Origin: Shinella sp.
Lineage (GTDB): Bacteria > Pseudomonadota > Alphaproteobacteria > Rhizobiales > Rhizobiaceae
DNA length: 33,990 nt
Direction: 5' to 3'
Assembly: GCA_003248775.1 (NCBI GenBank)
Contig: QFQX01000046.1
Location: 1 to 33,990 of the forward strand
The notes beneath the pieces are model-generated. The model worked only from the letters and a program-made list of their open reading frames with translations, was not told the origin of the DNA and ran no database searches. The translations under genes and the position numbers were made by a program. Positions 15,950 through 24,168 of this stretch are shown in pieces (position 1 is the stretch's first letter; every line of letters begins with the position of its first letter).

Positions 15950-16158
15950 TGGGCACCTGTCTGGTCCTGAAGGGGACCGTTTTCCTGGGGGCACGACACG
16001 GCCCCGTTGAGCCCTATGTAGGTGAAGCGCCGTCGAATACAATCTCGCTGCCAAGCTCGGCTGCCCGTACCCGCTTTTGCTGGATATTTACCGCCGTGCC
16101 TGATAAGGAGCGCTCATCAGGGCCCGGGTTCCCGGTCCTCAGCATGGAGCAGACCTTA
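15950..16158. promoter_or_regulatory. Divergent hslV / hisB promoter region
   Basis: Gap of about 210 bp. For hisB a possible promoter is TTGCTG (16077-16082), an 18-bp spacer and TGATAA (16101-16106). A short inverted repeat CCTGAT (16099-16104) / ATCAGG (16116-16121) overlaps this -10. I looked for a heat-shock (RpoH-type CTTG) promoter toward hslV and found no arrangement with proper spacing. Confidence 0.3.
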
Positions 16159-16767
16159 ATGGGCGAAGCAGCCAACCCGCGCTCGGGAAGCATTTCCCGC
16201 AAGACCAATGAAACCTCCGTTTCCGTTTCCGTCAATCTGGACGGTACCGGCAAGGCGAAGATTTCCACGGGCGTCGGTTTCTTCGATCATATGCTCGACC
16301 AGCTTTCCCGACATTCGCTCATCGACATGGACATCGAGGTGAAGGGCGACCTGCATATCGATGACCATCACACCGTCGAGGACACCGGCATCGCGATCGG
16401 CCAGGCGATTTCCAAGGCGCTCGGCGATCGGCGCGGCATCACCCGATACGCATCGATCGATCTGGCCATGGACGAAACCATGACGAAGGCGGCAATCGAC
16501 GTTTCTGGCCGACCATTCCTCGTCTGGAACGTATCGTTCAGCGCGCCGAAGATCGGCACGTTCGACACTGAGCTCGTTCGCGAATTCTTCCAGGCGCTGG
16601 CGCAGAATGCCGGCATCACGCTGCATGTGCTCAACCATTATGGCGCCAACAATCACCATATAGCGGAGACCTGCTTCAAGGCCGTGGCGCGGGCAATGCG
16701 AACCGCAGTCGAAATCGATCCCCGGCAGGCGAGCCGCGTTCCCTCCACCAAGGGCACGCTGGTCTGA
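16159..16767 (+). CDS. hisB: Imidazoleglycerol-phosphate dehydratase
   Basis: 202 residues from the ATG at 16159, with GGAG at 16146-16149; an ATG at 16144 is possible and would add five residues. Catalyses the sixth step of histidine synthesis, dehydrating imidazoleglycerol phosphate to imidazoleacetol phosphate. It is the monofunctional form, without the phosphatase domain of enteric HisB. The metal-binding histidine motifs are present: FFDHMLDQLSRHS, DDHHTVEDTGIAIG and ANNHHIAE. First gene of a histidine cluster (hisB-hisH-hisA-hisF-hisE) in the usual alphaproteobacterial order. Confidence 0.97.
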   Translation: MGEAANPRSGSISRKTNETSVSVSVNLDGTGKAKISTGVGFFDHMLDQLSRHSLIDMDIEVKGDLHIDDHHTVEDTGIAIGQAISKALGDRRGITRYASIDLAMDETMTKAAIDVSGRPFLVWNVSFSAPKIGTFDTELVREFFQALAQNAGITLHVLNHYGANNHHIAETCFKAVARAMRTAVEIDPRQASRVPSTKGTLV

Positions 16768-16786
16768 CAGCAAACGACAGGAGCGG

Positions 16787-16825
16787 ATGACCGGTCACCG
16801 GACCGCGAAAGCGGTGTTTCGTTGA
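16787..16825 (+). other. Possible 12-codon ORF with internal GAAA-tetraloop hairpin between hisB and hisH
   Basis: In the 97-bp hisB-hisH gap an ATG at 16787 follows AGGAG closely and opens 12 codons (MTGHRTAKAVFR, then TGA). Within it ACCGC (16802-16806), GAAA and GCGGT (16811-16815) form a hairpin with a stable GNRA tetraloop. It could be a translated leader, an RNA processing or stability element, or chance. The SD-to-ATG distance is short, which argues against strong translation. Confidence 0.2.
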
Positions 16826-16864
16826 TCCCGGGCCTCCAGGCTCCGATAGAAAGGACATTCGACG

Positions 16865-17515
16865 ATGCGCGTTGCGATCATCGATTATGGTTCGGGCAAT
16901 CTGCGTTCCGCGACGAAGGCCTTCGAGCGTGCGGCCCGGGAAAGCGGCATCGACGCTGAAATCGACCTGACGGACAAGGCGGATCGGGTGGCATCGGCCG
17001 ACCGCATCGTGCTTCCCGGCGTTGGCGCCTATGCCGATTGTCGCAGCGGTCTCGACGCCGTCTCCGGCATGCACGAGGCGCTTGTCGATGCGGTCGAGAA
17101 GAAGGCACGGCCGTTCCTCGGCATCTGCGTCGGCATGCAGTTGATGTCGTCGCGCGGACTGGAAAAGACCGTCACGCAGGGCTTCGGCTGGATCAAGGGC
17201 GATGTCGTCGAAATGACGCCGAGCGATCCGACGCTGAAGATCCCGCAGATCGGCTGGAACACGCTGACACTCAATCGTCCGCATCCACTGTTCGACGGCA
17301 TCGAGACCGGTCCCGATGGCCTGCACGCCTACTTCGTGCATTCCTACCATCTGGCGGCGGAAAACCCCGACGACGTCATTGCCACCACCGATTACGGCGG
17401 CCCGATGACGGCTTTCGTCGGTCGCGACAACATGGCGGGCGCTCAGTTCCATCCGGAAAAGAGCCAGAAGCTCGGCCTGAAGCTCATTGCGAACTTCCTC
17501 GCCTGGGCCCCGTAA
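16865..17515 (+). CDS. hisH: Imidazole glycerol phosphate synthase, glutamine amidotransferase subunit
   Basis: 216 residues; AAAGGA at 16850-16855 supports the start. Class I glutaminase that delivers ammonia to HisF. The catalytic triad is intact: Cys88 in FLGICVGMQ, His196 and Glu198 in FHPEKS. Oxyanion-loop residues PGVGAY are near 51-56. Acts as a heterodimer with the hisF product encoded two genes downstream. Confidence 0.97.
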   Translation: MRVAIIDYGSGNLRSATKAFERAARESGIDAEIDLTDKADRVASADRIVLPGVGAYADCRSGLDAVSGMHEALVDAVEKKARPFLGICVGMQLMSSRGLEKTVTQGFGWIKGDVVEMTPSDPTLKIPQIGWNTLTLNRPHPLFDGIETGPDGLHAYFVHSYHLAAENPDDVIATTDYGGPMTAFVGRDNMAGAQFHPEKSQKLGLKLIANFLAWAP

Positions 17516-17546
17516 CTCTCATTTCATCCAGTATCGGACAATCCGC

Positions 17547-18281
17547 ATGATCCTCTTTCCCGCAATCGATCTGAAAGACGGCCAGTGCGTGCGCCTCAAG
17601 CTCGGCGACATGGAGCAGGCAACCGTCTACAATGCGGACCCCGCCGCGCAGGCGAAAGCCTTCGAGGACCAGGGCTTCGAATGGCTGCACGTGGTCGACC
17701 TGAACGGCGCCTTCGCCGGTGAAAGCGTCAACGGCGGCGCCGTCGATGCGATCCTCAAGGCGACAAGGAACCCGGTCCAGCTCGGCGGCGGCATCCGCAC
17801 GCTCGGGCACATCGAAAACTGGCTTTTCCGCGGGCTTTCCCGCGTCATCCTCGGCACGGTGGCCGTGCGCGATCCCGCACTCGTCATCGAGGCCTGCAAG
17901 CTCTTCCCCGGCAAGATCGCCGTCGGTATCGATGCCAAGGGCGGCAAGGTCGCTGTCGAGGGCTGGGCGGAAGCCTCCGAACTCGGCGTGATCGAGCTTG
18001 CCAGGAAATTCGAAGGCGCGGGCGTCGCCGCGATCATCTACACGGATATCGACCGCGACGGCATTCTCGCCGGCATCAACTGGCCCTCGACGCTGGCGCT
18101 TGCCGATGCCGTTTCGATCCCGGTGATCGCGTCCGGCGGGCTTGCATCGCTCGACGATATCCGCCGCATGCTGGAACCGGATGCCCGAAAACTGGAAGGT
18201 GCGATTTCCGGCCGCGCGCTTTATGATGGCCGGATCGATCCCGCGGAAGCGCTGGCGCTGATCCGCGCCGCAAGATCCTGA
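17547..18281 (+). CDS. hisA: ProFAR isomerase (phosphoribosylformimino-AICAR-phosphate isomerase)
   Basis: 244 residues from the ATG at 17547 (MILFPAIDLKDGQ); an in-frame upstream ATG at 17487 lies inside hisH and is rejected. A (beta/alpha)8 barrel that performs the Amadori rearrangement before HisF. The first catalytic Asp is Asp8 in AIDLKDG, and the second is in the YTDIDRDG segment. Phosphate-binding loops QLGGGIR and IASGGL are conserved. Sits 31 bp after hisH. Confidence 0.97.
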   Translation: MILFPAIDLKDGQCVRLKLGDMEQATVYNADPAAQAKAFEDQGFEWLHVVDLNGAFAGESVNGGAVDAILKATRNPVQLGGGIRTLGHIENWLFRGLSRVILGTVAVRDPALVIEACKLFPGKIAVGIDAKGGKVAVEGWAEASELGVIELARKFEGAGVAAIIYTDIDRDGILAGINWPSTLALADAVSIPVIASGGLASLDDIRRMLEPDARKLEGAISGRALYDGRIDPAEALALIRAARS

Positions 18282-18295
18282 ACGAGGAACCACCG

Positions 18296-19084
18296 ATGAC
18301 GCTGAAAGCCCGCGTTATTCCCTGCCTGGACGTCAAGGACGGCCGCGTCGTCAAGGGCGTGAACTTCGTCGACCTGATCGATGCCGGCGACCCCGTCGAG
18401 GCGGCCAAGGCCTATGACGCCGCCGGTGCCGACGAACTCTGTTTCCTCGACATCACCGCCTCCTCCGACGGGCGCGACACGATCTTCGACGTCGTGACCC
18501 GCACCGCCGAGCACTGCTTCATGCCGCTCACCGTCGGTGGCGGCGTGCGCAGCATCGCCGATATCCGCAAGCTGCTGCTGTGCGGAGCCGACAAGGTGGC
18601 GATCAATTCCGCCGCGGTGAAGAACCCGGATTTCGTTGCAGAGGCCGCCGACAAGTTCGGCGACCAGTGCATCGTCATCTCGATCGACGCCAAGCGGCGG
18701 CGTACGCAGGCTGCCGGCGGCGACAACATGAGCGCCTGGGAGATCTACACCCATGGCGGCCGCAACCCGACCGGTATCGATGCCGTCGAATTCGCAAAGC
18801 AGGTGGTCGAGCGCGGCGCCGGCGAACTGCTCGTCACGTCGATGGATCGCGACGGCACCAAATCAGGCTACGACCTCGAGCTGACACGGACCATTGCGGA
18901 CGCCGTGCGCGTTCCGGTTATCGCCTCTGGCGGCGTCGGTACGCTCGATGATCTGGTGGCAGGCATCAGCGAAGGTCACGCGACGGCCGTTCTCGCCGCT
19001 TCCATCTTCCACTTCGGTACCTATTCGATAACCGAAGCCAAGCAATATATGGCGCAGCATGGCATCGCCATGCGGCTCGACTGA
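18296..19084 (+). CDS. hisF: Imidazole glycerol phosphate synthase cyclase subunit
   Basis: 262 residues, slightly longer than the usual 250-258. GAGGA just upstream marks the start at 18296. Barrel enzyme that closes the imidazole ring using ammonia from HisH. Catalytic Asp12 in IPCLDVKDGR and the second Asp in SMDRDGTKSGYD are both visible, as are the phosphate loops VGGGVR and IASGGVG. Starts 14 bp after hisA. Confidence 0.97.
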   Translation: MTLKARVIPCLDVKDGRVVKGVNFVDLIDAGDPVEAAKAYDAAGADELCFLDITASSDGRDTIFDVVTRTAEHCFMPLTVGGGVRSIADIRKLLLCGADKVAINSAAVKNPDFVAEAADKFGDQCIVISIDAKRRRTQAAGGDNMSAWEIYTHGGRNPTGIDAVEFAKQVVERGAGELLVTSMDRDGTKSGYDLELTRTIADAVRVPVIASGGVGTLDDLVAGISEGHATAVLAASIFHFGTYSITEAKQYMAQHGIAMRLD

Positions 19085-19101
19085 CAGGACACGCAAGGAT
19101 C

Positions 19102-19425
19102 ATGACCGAGTTTACCCTGACCGATCTCGAGGGCATCGTCGCGAAACGCGCCACGGCGCGGCCAGACGAGTCCTGGACGGCAAAGCTGGTGACCGGCGGA
19201 CAGTCGAAAGCCGCCAAGAAACTGGGCGAGGAAGCCGTGGAAACGGTGATCGCCGCCATCAAGGACGACAGGGAAAATCTCGTCTACGAGAGTGCGGACC
19301 TGCTCTATCATCTTATGGTCGTATTGAAAATTGCCGATATCCCGCTAGAAGCGGTGATGCAGGAGCTTCAGCGGCGTACCGCCCAGACAGGCCTCAGCGA
19401 GAAGGCCAGCCGGCAGGATCCATGA
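19102..19425 (+). CDS. hisE: Phosphoribosyl-ATP diphosphatase
   Basis: 107 residues with the MazG-like all-alpha motif KLGEEAVETVIAAIKDD, followed by YESADLLYHLMVVL, whose acidic residues bind Mg2+. Hydrolyses phosphoribosyl-ATP, the second step of histidine synthesis. It is a separate protein here, not fused to HisI, as is usual in alphaproteobacteria. AAGGA precedes the ATG. The stop overlaps the coaA start (ATGA, 19422-19425). Confidence 0.96.
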   Translation: MTEFTLTDLEGIVAKRATARPDESWTAKLVTGGQSKAAKKLGEEAVETVIAAIKDDRENLVYESADLLYHLMVVLKIADIPLEAVMQELQRRTAQTGLSEKASRQDP

Positions 19426-20417
19426 CAACAGCGCCCCGGGAATCCGAAACGCCAGAAATGCTCGATCATTTCGAGGCGAATGGCTATTCGCCCTATCTCT
19501 TTTTCGATTCAGAGGAGTGGGCCCGGTTCCGCGCCGATACACCGCTGACGCTGACGGCAGACGAGGTTCACCGGCTGCGCTCGATCGACGACCCGATTGA
19601 CCTGCACGAAGTGCGCCGCATCTACCTGTCGCTGTCGCGCCTTCTGTCGGCGCATGTCGAATCCTCGCAGCTTCTTTTCGAACAGCGCAACCGCTTTCTC
19701 AGCACCTCGGACGTGGCGAAGACGCCGTTCGTGATCGGGATCGCCGGTTCGGTCGCCGTCGGAAAGTCGACGACCGCCCGTATCCTGAAGGAACTTCTGG
19801 CGCGCTGGCCTTCCAGCCCCAAGGTGGATCTCGTCACGACCGACGGTTTCCTCTACCCGAACGCCCATCTCATTCGGCACAACATGCTGAACCGCAAGGG
19901 TTTTCCGGAGAGCTACGACATCGGCGCACTGCTGCGCTTCCTGTCCGCGATCAAGGCGGGTCTGCCGAACGTCAAGGCGCCGAGCTATTCTCACCTGACC
20001 TATGACGTGCTGCCCGACGAGTTCAAGGTCATCGACCGGCCGGATATCCTCATCTTCGAGGGCATCAACGTGCTGCAGTCGCGCGATCTGCCGGCCGATG
20101 GCAAGATCGTGCCGATCGTCTCGGACTTCTTCGACTTCTCGATCTATATCGACGCCGACGAGAACCTGATCCACCGCTGGTATGTCGACCGCTTCATGCG
20201 GCTCAGACAGACGGCGTTCCGCGATCCGAACTCCTACTTCAATCGTTATGCCGCCATCAGCGAGGAAGAGGCGCTGAAAATCGCCGAGGGCCTGTGGCAG
20301 AACACCAACCTGAAGAACCTCAGGGAAAATATCCTGCCGACCCGCCCGCGCGCCGACCTCATCCTGCGCAAGGGTGACAATCACCTCGTGGAAAAAGTCG
20401 CTCTCCGGAAGCTATAG
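19422..20417 (+). CDS. coaA: Pantothenate kinase, type I (CoaA)
   Basis: 331 residues from the ATG at 19422, which overlaps the hisE stop by four bases, so translation is coupled. Phosphorylates pantothenate, the controlling step of coenzyme A synthesis. The P-loop GSVAVGKST is at 109-117; the fold is that of the uridine kinase/PRK group. VTTDGFLYPN and FEGINVLQ are family-typical. Its placement at the end of a histidine operon recurs in rhizobia but has no clear metabolic reason. No terminator is seen in the 36 bp before the convergent alkB stop. Confidence 0.96.
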   Translation: MTTAPRESETPEMLDHFEANGYSPYLFFDSEEWARFRADTPLTLTADEVHRLRSIDDPIDLHEVRRIYLSLSRLLSAHVESSQLLFEQRNRFLSTSDVAKTPFVIGIAGSVAVGKSTTARILKELLARWPSSPKVDLVTTDGFLYPNAHLIRHNMLNRKGFPESYDIGALLRFLSAIKAGLPNVKAPSYSHLTYDVLPDEFKVIDRPDILIFEGINVLQSRDLPADGKIVPIVSDFFDFSIYIDADENLIHRWYVDRFMRLRQTAFRDPNSYFNRYAAISEEEALKIAEGLWQNTNLKNLRENILPTRPRADLILRKGDNHLVEKVALRKL

Positions 20418-20453
20418 GCACAGCTTTGCGGCAGACGAAACGTTGATATCTCG

Positions 20454-21089
20454 TCAGGGATTGACCCGCCGCAGCGTCAGGTTGATCCGGCCGCCGTTCT
20501 TCAGGAGCGTCGAGGTCGAGGGATAGATACGATCTACGCCGTGGAAACAAAGGCGTCCCTCGCCTCCGATGACGAAGACGTCGCCGCTTTTCAGCTTCAG
20601 CGACATGGTGGGATCGGTGCGGTTGATGCCGCCCACCCGGAAGAGACAGGTGTTGCCGAGCGAGATCGACACAACAGGTGCTGCGAATTCCTTCTCGTCG
20701 CGGTCCTGATGGAGGCTCATGCGCGCGGAGTCGTCATAGTAGTTGACCAGACAGGCTTCCGGCTCACCATCATAGCCGGATACCCGTTTCCATATATCGA
20801 GCAGCATGTCGGGGATCGGAGGCCATGGCTGTCCGGTCACCGGATGGGTCGGCTGATAACGATAGCCGCGCTCCTTGTCCGTGACCCAGCCGAGCGGGCC
20901 GCAATTCGTCATCCTGACCGACATCGGCTTTCCCGTTCCGGGCATGGTCGGGACAAAGAGCGGCGCTTCCGCGACAATGCCGCGAATGACCTCGACCAGC
21001 TTCTCCTGATCGGCCCGTTCGATGAAATCGGGATAATAGCGCAGCCCGTCAGGCAGGCTGCGCTTGTTGTTGTCTGCCATTTTCGTCAT
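20454..21089 (-). CDS. alkB: Alpha-ketoglutarate-dependent DNA repair dioxygenase AlkB
   Basis: 211 residues if the first ATG (21089) is used; an ATG three codons later (21080) is equally possible, and neither has a good ribosome binding site. Oxidatively removes methyl groups from 1-methyladenine and 3-methylcytosine. The Fe(II) ligands His127, Asp129 (SLHQDRDE) and His183 (CFHGVDRI) are present, as are the 2-oxoglutarate-binding arginines Arg201 and Arg207 in RINLTLRR. All match the spacing of E. coli AlkB. No ada gene is nearby. Confidence 0.95.
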   Translation of the reverse strand: MTKMADNNKRSLPDGLRYYPDFIERADQEKLVEVIRGIVAEAPLFVPTMPGTGKPMSVRMTNCGPLGWVTDKERGYRYQPTHPVTGQPWPPIPDMLLDIWKRVSGYDGEPEACLVNYYDDSARMSLHQDRDEKEFAAPVVSISLGNTCLFRVGGINRTDPTMSLKLKSGDVFVIGGEGRLCFHGVDRIYPSTSTLLKNGGRINLTLRRVNP

Positions 21090-21119
21090 CGGCAGCCCGG
21101 AGGCTGCTGCCTTGGCATA

Positions 21120-21593
21120 TCAGTCGGCGAGTTCCGGAATGCGCAGAACCTGCCCGGGGTAGATCTTGTCGGGATGGGTGAGCATCGGCTTGTTGGCTTC
21201 GAAGATCAGGGGGTTCTTGGCACCCTTGCCCTTGCCATACTGCGCCTCGGCGATCTTCCAGAGATTGTCGCCCTTCTTCACCGTGTAGAAAATCGGCTCC
21301 TTGGCGGGTGCGGGCACCGCAGTCGCTGTCTCGGCAATCTTCAGTTCGCCGGCCTCGACCTTGGAAACGCCGAGCGTGTTGCCGACGGCGACCACGGCCT
21401 TTTCGAAGATGGACTGGTCCTTGACCACGCCCTTCAGGACGATCTTGTCGTCCACGACTTCCACGTCGACCTTGTCGGTTCCGAGATCGTGGGAGGCAAG
21501 CTCCTTCTTGACCGCTTCGACATCCGGCGCTTCGTCATCGCCGCCGATGCCGAGCTTCTTGCCGGCGCTCTTGATAAAGCTGAAAAGACCCAT
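21120..21593 (-). CDS. BON-LysM domain protein (Kbp/YgaU-like)
   Basis: 157 residues with a very good ribosome binding site (AGGAGGT) before the ATG at 21593. Domain order: short N-terminal helix (MGLFSFIKSAGKKLG), BON domain about 25-90, linker, LysM about 102-153 (YTVKKGDNLWKIA to GQVLRIPEL). This is the layout of E. coli Kbp (YgaU), a potassium-binding protein of the cytoplasm. No signal peptide is evident, in keeping with that. Potassium binding here is inferred from the family only. Confidence 0.9.
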   Translation of the reverse strand: MGLFSFIKSAGKKLGIGGDDEAPDVEAVKKELASHDLGTDKVDVEVVDDKIVLKGVVKDQSIFEKAVVAVGNTLGVSKVEAGELKIAETATAVPAPAKEPIFYTVKKGDNLWKIAEAQYGKGKGAKNPLIFEANKPMLTHPDKIYPGQVLRIPELAD

Positions 21594-21681
21594 GGGTACC
21601 TCCTGTTATCCTTTTGCAATTGCAAGATGAAACCACGGAGTATCAAAACACAAGCAATTATCTAAAACATGTCACTCTTTC

Positions 21682-22116
21682 TCATTCGCCGCCGGGGCGG
21701 CCGCGCATTTTCTTGACCTCGGACCGCCCGGACTTTTCCTTCAGGCGACGCTCCACCGAACCCTTGGTCGGTTTGGTCTTCTTGCGGGGCGGCGGCGGCG
21801 GCGCGGCGGCGGCAAGAATGAGTTCCTTCAGCCGCTCGCGCGCATCTTCCCGGTTTCGCTCCTGGCTGCGGAAACGGCTCGCCTCGATCATCAGAACGCC
21901 TTCCTTGGAGGCGCGACGACCGGCGAGTTTCAACGCGTTTTCCTTGACGCGATCATTGAGCGACGGTGATCCCGAGATGTTGAAGAACAGCTGGACCGCC
22001 GTCGAAACCTTGTTGACGTTCTGTCCGCCCGGCCCGCCCGCCAGCACGAACTGCTCGGTCAGTTCCCATCCGGCGATGGTGATCCGGTTGCTGATGTAGA
22101 GCGCGTCGCTGGCCAT
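21682..22116 (-). CDS. arfB: Alternative ribosome-rescue factor ArfB (YaeJ)
   Basis: 144 residues from the ATG at 22116, preceded by GGAG on the minus strand; the longer frame from 22143 adds nine unlike residues. The GGQ motif (30-32, in AGGPGGQNVNKV) hydrolyses peptidyl-tRNA on stalled ribosomes. The C-terminal tail from about 110 is rich in Lys and Arg and unstructured, the part that enters the empty mRNA channel in ArfB. Lacks the stop-codon-reading domain of RF1/RF2, as expected. Confidence 0.95.
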   Translation of the reverse strand: MASDALYISNRITIAGWELTEQFVLAGGPGGQNVNKVSTAVQLFFNISGSPSLNDRVKENALKLAGRRASKEGVLMIEASRFRSQERNREDARERLKELILAAAAPPPPPRKKTKPTKGSVERRLKEKSGRSEVKKMRGRPGGE

Positions 22117-22151
22117 GGTCGGTCTCCGTTCGACCCCCCTCATAATCGATG

Positions 22152-22190
22152 ACGCTGAAAAACAAAAACCCGGCGGTGGAACCGCCGGGT
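22152..22190 (-). terminator. Intrinsic terminator of pckA
   Basis: Perfect 10-bp stem: ACCCGGCGGT (22168-22177) and ACCGCCGGGT (22181-22190) with a 3-base loop. Read on the minus strand it is followed by TTTTGTTTTT. It lies 26 bp after the pckA stop and separates pckA from arfB. Confidence 0.93.
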
Positions 22191-22215
22191 CTTCGTCATT
22201 TCATTCGCCCTGGGA

Positions 22216-23826
22216 TTACTCCGCGGCGATGTTGGCGCTCGGAGCAGCCGCGCGAACCTTGTGGTCAACGTGGTCTTCGAACTTGGCGAAGTTGGTGATG
22301 AACATCGCCACCAGCTTCTTGGCCTGCGCGTCGTATTCCGCGCCATCGGCCCAGGTCGAGCGCGGGTCGAGGATCTTGGTGTCGACGCCTTCGACGGCAA
22401 CCGGTACCGCAAAGCCGAAGTTCGGATCGACGCGGGTTTCGATCTTCTTCAGCTCGCCGTTCAGCGCGCTGGTGAGCAGGGCGCGGGTGGCCTTGATCGG
22501 CATGCGGTTGCCGATGCCGTAGGCACCGCCGGTCCAGCCGGTGTTGACCAGCCAGCAATCGACATTGTGCCTGGCGATCAGGTCGCGCAGCAGGTTGCCG
22601 TATTCAGCCGGGTGACGCGGCATGAACGGAGCGCCGAAGCAGGTCGAGAAGGTCGCTTCCGGCTCGGTCACGCCCTTTTCCGTGCCAGCCACCTTGGCGG
22701 TGTAACCGGAAAGGAAGTGGTACATGGCCTGTTCCGGCGTCAGACGGGCGATCGGCGGAAGAACGCCGAAGGCGTCTGCCGTCAGCATGATGATCGTCTT
22801 CGGATGGCCGGTAATGCCGGTTTCCGATGCATTCGGGATGAAGTGCAGCGGATAGGCGCAACGGGTGTTTTCCGTGCGCGACGCATCGTTGAAGTCCGGA
22901 ACACCGGCTTCATCGAGAACGACGTTTTCGAGGACGGTTCCGAAGCGCTTGGTGGTCGCGTAGATTTCCGGCTCGGCCTCAGCCGACAGTCGGATGGTCT
23001 TTGCGTAGCAGCCGCCTTCGAAGTTGAAGATGCCGTCTTCGCCCCAGCCATGCTCGTCGTCACCGATCAGCGTGCGGCTCGGATCGGCCGAAAGCGTGGT
23101 CTTGCCGGTGCCGGACAGGCCGAAGAAGACTGCGGCATCACCGGCCGGGCCGACGTTTGCCGAGCAATGCATCGGCATGACGCCCTTCGGCGGCAGCAGG
23201 TAGTTGAGGGCGGTGAAGACCGACTTCTTCATTTCGCCGGCGTAGGACGTGCCGCCGATCAGCACGATGCCATTGGTGAAGTCGCAGGCAATCACGGTCT
23301 CGGTGCGGCAGCCGTGGCGGGCCGGATCGGCGCGGAAGCTCGGCAGATTGATGATCGTCAGCTTCGGCTGGAAGCCTGCGAGAGCCGAACGTTCCGGACG
23401 GATCAGCAGGTTGCGGATGAACAGCGAGTGCCAGGCGAATTCGCTGATGACGCGGGTCGGCAGGGCGTTTTCGGCATCGGCACCGCCGATGAGATCCTGC
23501 ACGAAGAATTCACGGCCGGCGGCATGGGCCAGCATGTCCTTGTGTAGGACGCCGAAGTGCTCGGGCGACATCGGCTTGTTGTTGTCCCACCAGATCACGC
23601 CGTCGGTGTTGCCGTCGCGAACGATGAACTTGTCCTTTGCGGAACGGCCGGTGTGCTGGCCGGTAACGGCGCAAAGCGCTCCGTCAGCGGTGAGCTCGGC
23701 TTCGCCACGGCGAATCGCTTCCTGATAGAGATCGCGTTCCAGCAGATTGTAATAGACGCGCGAAGCATCACCCAATCCGATCGCCGCTACCCCTACCAGG
23801 GGATTGTTTACACCGATTTCCTCCAT
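22216..23826 (-). CDS. pckA: Phosphoenolpyruvate carboxykinase (ATP)
   Basis: 536 residues from the ATG at 23826, with GAGGAAG just upstream; a GTG two codons earlier is less likely. Converts oxaloacetate and ATP to phosphoenolpyruvate and CO2, the entry to gluconeogenesis during growth on organic acids. The ATP-binding kinase loop GLSGTGKTT is at 236-244, with the metal-binding segment IGDDEHGWG after it and the substrate-binding RTENTR-type stretch (TENTRCAYPL) later. Divergent from chvI and ends at a strong terminator. Four TTCGAA palindromes surround its likely promoter, pointing to tight regulation. Confidence 0.97.
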   Translation of the reverse strand: MEEIGVNNPLVGVAAIGLGDASRVYYNLLERDLYQEAIRRGEAELTADGALCAVTGQHTGRSAKDKFIVRDGNTDGVIWWDNNKPMSPEHFGVLHKDMLAHAAGREFFVQDLIGGADAENALPTRVISEFAWHSLFIRNLLIRPERSALAGFQPKLTIINLPSFRADPARHGCRTETVIACDFTNGIVLIGGTSYAGEMKKSVFTALNYLLPPKGVMPMHCSANVGPAGDAAVFFGLSGTGKTTLSADPSRTLIGDDEHGWGEDGIFNFEGGCYAKTIRLSAEAEPEIYATTKRFGTVLENVVLDEAGVPDFNDASRTENTRCAYPLHFIPNASETGITGHPKTIIMLTADAFGVLPPIARLTPEQAMYHFLSGYTAKVAGTEKGVTEPEATFSTCFGAPFMPRHPAEYGNLLRDLIARHNVDCWLVNTGWTGGAYGIGNRMPIKATRALLTSALNGELKKIETRVDPNFGFAVPVAVEGVDTKILDPRSTWADGAEYDAQAKKLVAMFITNFAKFEDHVDHKVRAAAPSANIAAE

Positions 23827-23858
23827 GAGCACGCTTCCTCTACTATGGGGCCGTTAGG

Positions 23859-23915
23859 TTCGAATGGCGGGGAACCTAGTGTTCGAATTTCGAAAACGCA
23901 AGATAGCAATTCGAA
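23859..23915 (-). promoter_or_regulatory. pckA promoter with four TTCGAA palindromes
   Basis: TTCGAA occurs at 23859-23864, 23882-23887, 23889-23894 and 23910-23915. A minus-strand promoter fits between them: -35 TTGCGT (23901-23896), 17-bp spacer, -10 TAGGTT (23878-23873). The two middle palindromes lie inside the spacer, one lies near the expected transcript start and one just upstream of -35. Palindromes with a central CG are typical of LacI-family operators, and in Sinorhizobium the LacI-type regulator PckR controls pckA. Assignment to PckR is inference. TAGGTTC (23855-23861) and GAACCTA (23872-23878) also form an inverted repeat over the -10 and start. Confidence 0.55.
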
Positions 23916-23942
23916 AACATTCAATAATTTCAAATAATTAAT

Positions 23943-23974
23943 CGATTTAAATGGAAATCTTCTTTTTTAAATCG
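23943..23974. promoter_or_regulatory. 9-bp AT-rich inverted repeat in the pckA-chvI intergenic region
   Basis: CGATTTAAA (23943-23951) and its exact reverse complement TTTAAATCG (23966-23974) are separated by 14 bases, in the most AT-rich part of this intergenic region. It may be an operator for chvI or pckA. The remainder, 23975-24168, leads into chvI and shows no other repeat or box that I can assign. Confidence 0.4.
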
Positions 23975-24168
23975 GTTTGCATGCGAGACTGGAAACGACA
24001 AATGGTGGATCGTCGGCGTCAGGGCTGGTGATGTGCGACACCGATACCCTTTATCTTTGCCACAATTTGTTCCACCTTTATCCTCATTAAGCGCATCCTG
24101 AATACCGCCACCACCTGGGCTGGGAATGATACCAGGAGCCGTGCTTCATGATGACGGAGACAAACAGT

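Noticed and set aside
15950..16158. Heat-shock sigma promoter for hslVU
   Set aside because: CTTG occurs on the correct strand, but no -10 element lies at suitable spacing.
22261..23547. 428-codon plus-strand frame opposite pckA
   Set aside because: Shadow of pckA; no motif, no ribosome binding site.
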